The notes beneath the pieces were generated by a model. The model saw only the letters and a list, made by a program, of their open reading frames with translations. It was not told the DNA's origin and ran no database searches. A stretch of 64,000 nt of DNA from Paulinella micropora (Eukaryota > Cercozoa > Imbricatea > Euglyphida), in contig BJOX01000228.1 in NCBI GenBank assembly GCA_009731375.1, forward strand, positions 618,822 through 682,821, given 5' to 3'. Positions 63,285 to 64,000 of the stretch are shown here, in pieces (position 1 is the stretch's first letter; every line of letters begins with the position of its first letter). The position numbers and the translations under genes are program-made.

Positions 63285-64000
63285 NNNNNNNNNNNNNNNN
63301 NNNNNNNNNNNNNNNNNNNNNNNNNNNNNNNNNNNNNNNNNNNNNNNNNNNNNNNNNNNNNNNNNNNNNNNNNNNNNNNNNNNNNNNNNNNNNNNNNNNN
63401 NNNNNNNNNNNNNNNNNNNNNNNNNNNNNNNNNNNNNNNNNNNNNNNNNNNNNNNNNNNNNNNNNNNNNNNNNNNNNNNNNNNNNNNNNNNNNNNNNNNN
63501 NNNNNNNNNNNNNNNNNNNNNNNNNNNNNNNNNNNNNNNNNNNNNNNNNNNNNNNNNNNNNNNNNNNNNNNNNNNNNNNNNNNNNNNNNNNNNNNNNNNN
63601 NNNNNNNNNNNNNNNNNNNNNNNNNNNNNNNNNNNNNNNNNNNNNNNNNNNNNNNNNNNNNNNNNNNNNNNNNNNNNNNNNNNNNNNNNNNNNNNNNNNN
63701 NNNNNNNNNNNNNNNNNNNNNNNNNNNNNNNNNNNNNNNNNNNNNNNNNNNNNNNNNNNNNNNNNNNNNNNNNNNNNNNNNNNNNNNNNNNNNNNNNNNN
63801 NNNNNNNNNNNNNNNNNNNNNNNNNNNNNNNNNNNNNNNNNNNNNNNNNNNNNNNNNNNNNNNNNNNNNNNNNNNNNNNNNNNNNNNNNNNNNNNNNNNN
63901 NNNNNNNNNNNNNNNNNNNNNNNNNNNNNNNNNNNNNNNNNNNNNNNNNNNNNNNNNNNNNNNNNNNNNNNNNNNNNNNNNNNNNNNNNNNNNNNNNNNN
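63285..64000. other. Assembly gap (N)
   Basis: 716 undetermined bases. Other gaps: 35,089-35,280; 39,908-39,928; 45,392-45,401; 45,635-45,644; 48,615-48,624; 53,292-53,858; 54,476-54,485; 55,357-55,818; 61,272-61,281. Repeated 10-base gaps suggest a fixed placeholder. Confidence 1.

Overview
This window is nuclear DNA of a protist that the sequence does not identify. Coding exons are short and split by GT-AG introns of about 45 to 75 bases or by introns filled with microsatellite. There are LTR retrotransposons and a tRNA-derived SINE, simple-sequence DNA is extremely abundant, and the scaffold has runs of N. Several clear genes contain single-base frame breaks, many in homopolymers, so part of the apparent gene damage may be assembly error.

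Layout. 1-13.7 kb is host DNA: microsatellites, a multi-exon coiled-coil gene that looks transposon-derived (3.7-7.5 kb, +), a terminal exon of an unknown gene (9.8-10.0 kb, -), a gene with four U1/matrin-type zinc fingers (11.1-11.8 kb, -), and a 352-bp tandem duplication. 13,696-33,975 is a 20.3-kb integrated Polinton-like virus or virophage-type element. It has inverted terminal repeats of about 130 bp and a CAATA target duplication, and it sits in the second copy of the 352-bp duplication; the first copy preserves the empty site. The element encodes a retroviral-type integrase, a protein-primed-type family B DNA polymerase (N-terminal and C-terminal pieces), a packaging ATPase, an adenovirus-type protease, minor and major capsid proteins, a long fibre with an S74 self-cleaving chaperone, a second probable structural protein, a class 3 lipase, a DUF3223/HNH-like protein and several small proteins. 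The order ATPase, (two genes), protease, minor capsid, major capsid is that of the Maverick/mavirus/Polinton-like lineage. Most genes follow a T-tract plus an AATATA-like box just before the ATG.

34-40.6 kb is host DNA again: GAA arrays, a degenerate HSP70 gene that carries a fibro-slime (PA14-like) domain between its ATPase and substrate-binding parts, AAT arrays and a SINE. 40.8-50.6 kb is a Ty3/Gypsy retrotransposon with 254/249-bp LTRs, a 4-bp target duplication, a polypurine tract and a decayed gag-pro-pol. It is nested inside a palindromic foldback/MITE-like element of about 450 bp.

51-62.6 kb is mostly microsatellite, but minus-strand exons of an ankyrin-repeat gene can be traced through it with matching reading phases. 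Its introns are almost entirely simple repeats whose motif often starts at the 5' splice site, and pieces of its exons together with their 3' splice sites have been tandemly copied. 62.6-63.3 kb is GATA-type repeat and the rest is N.
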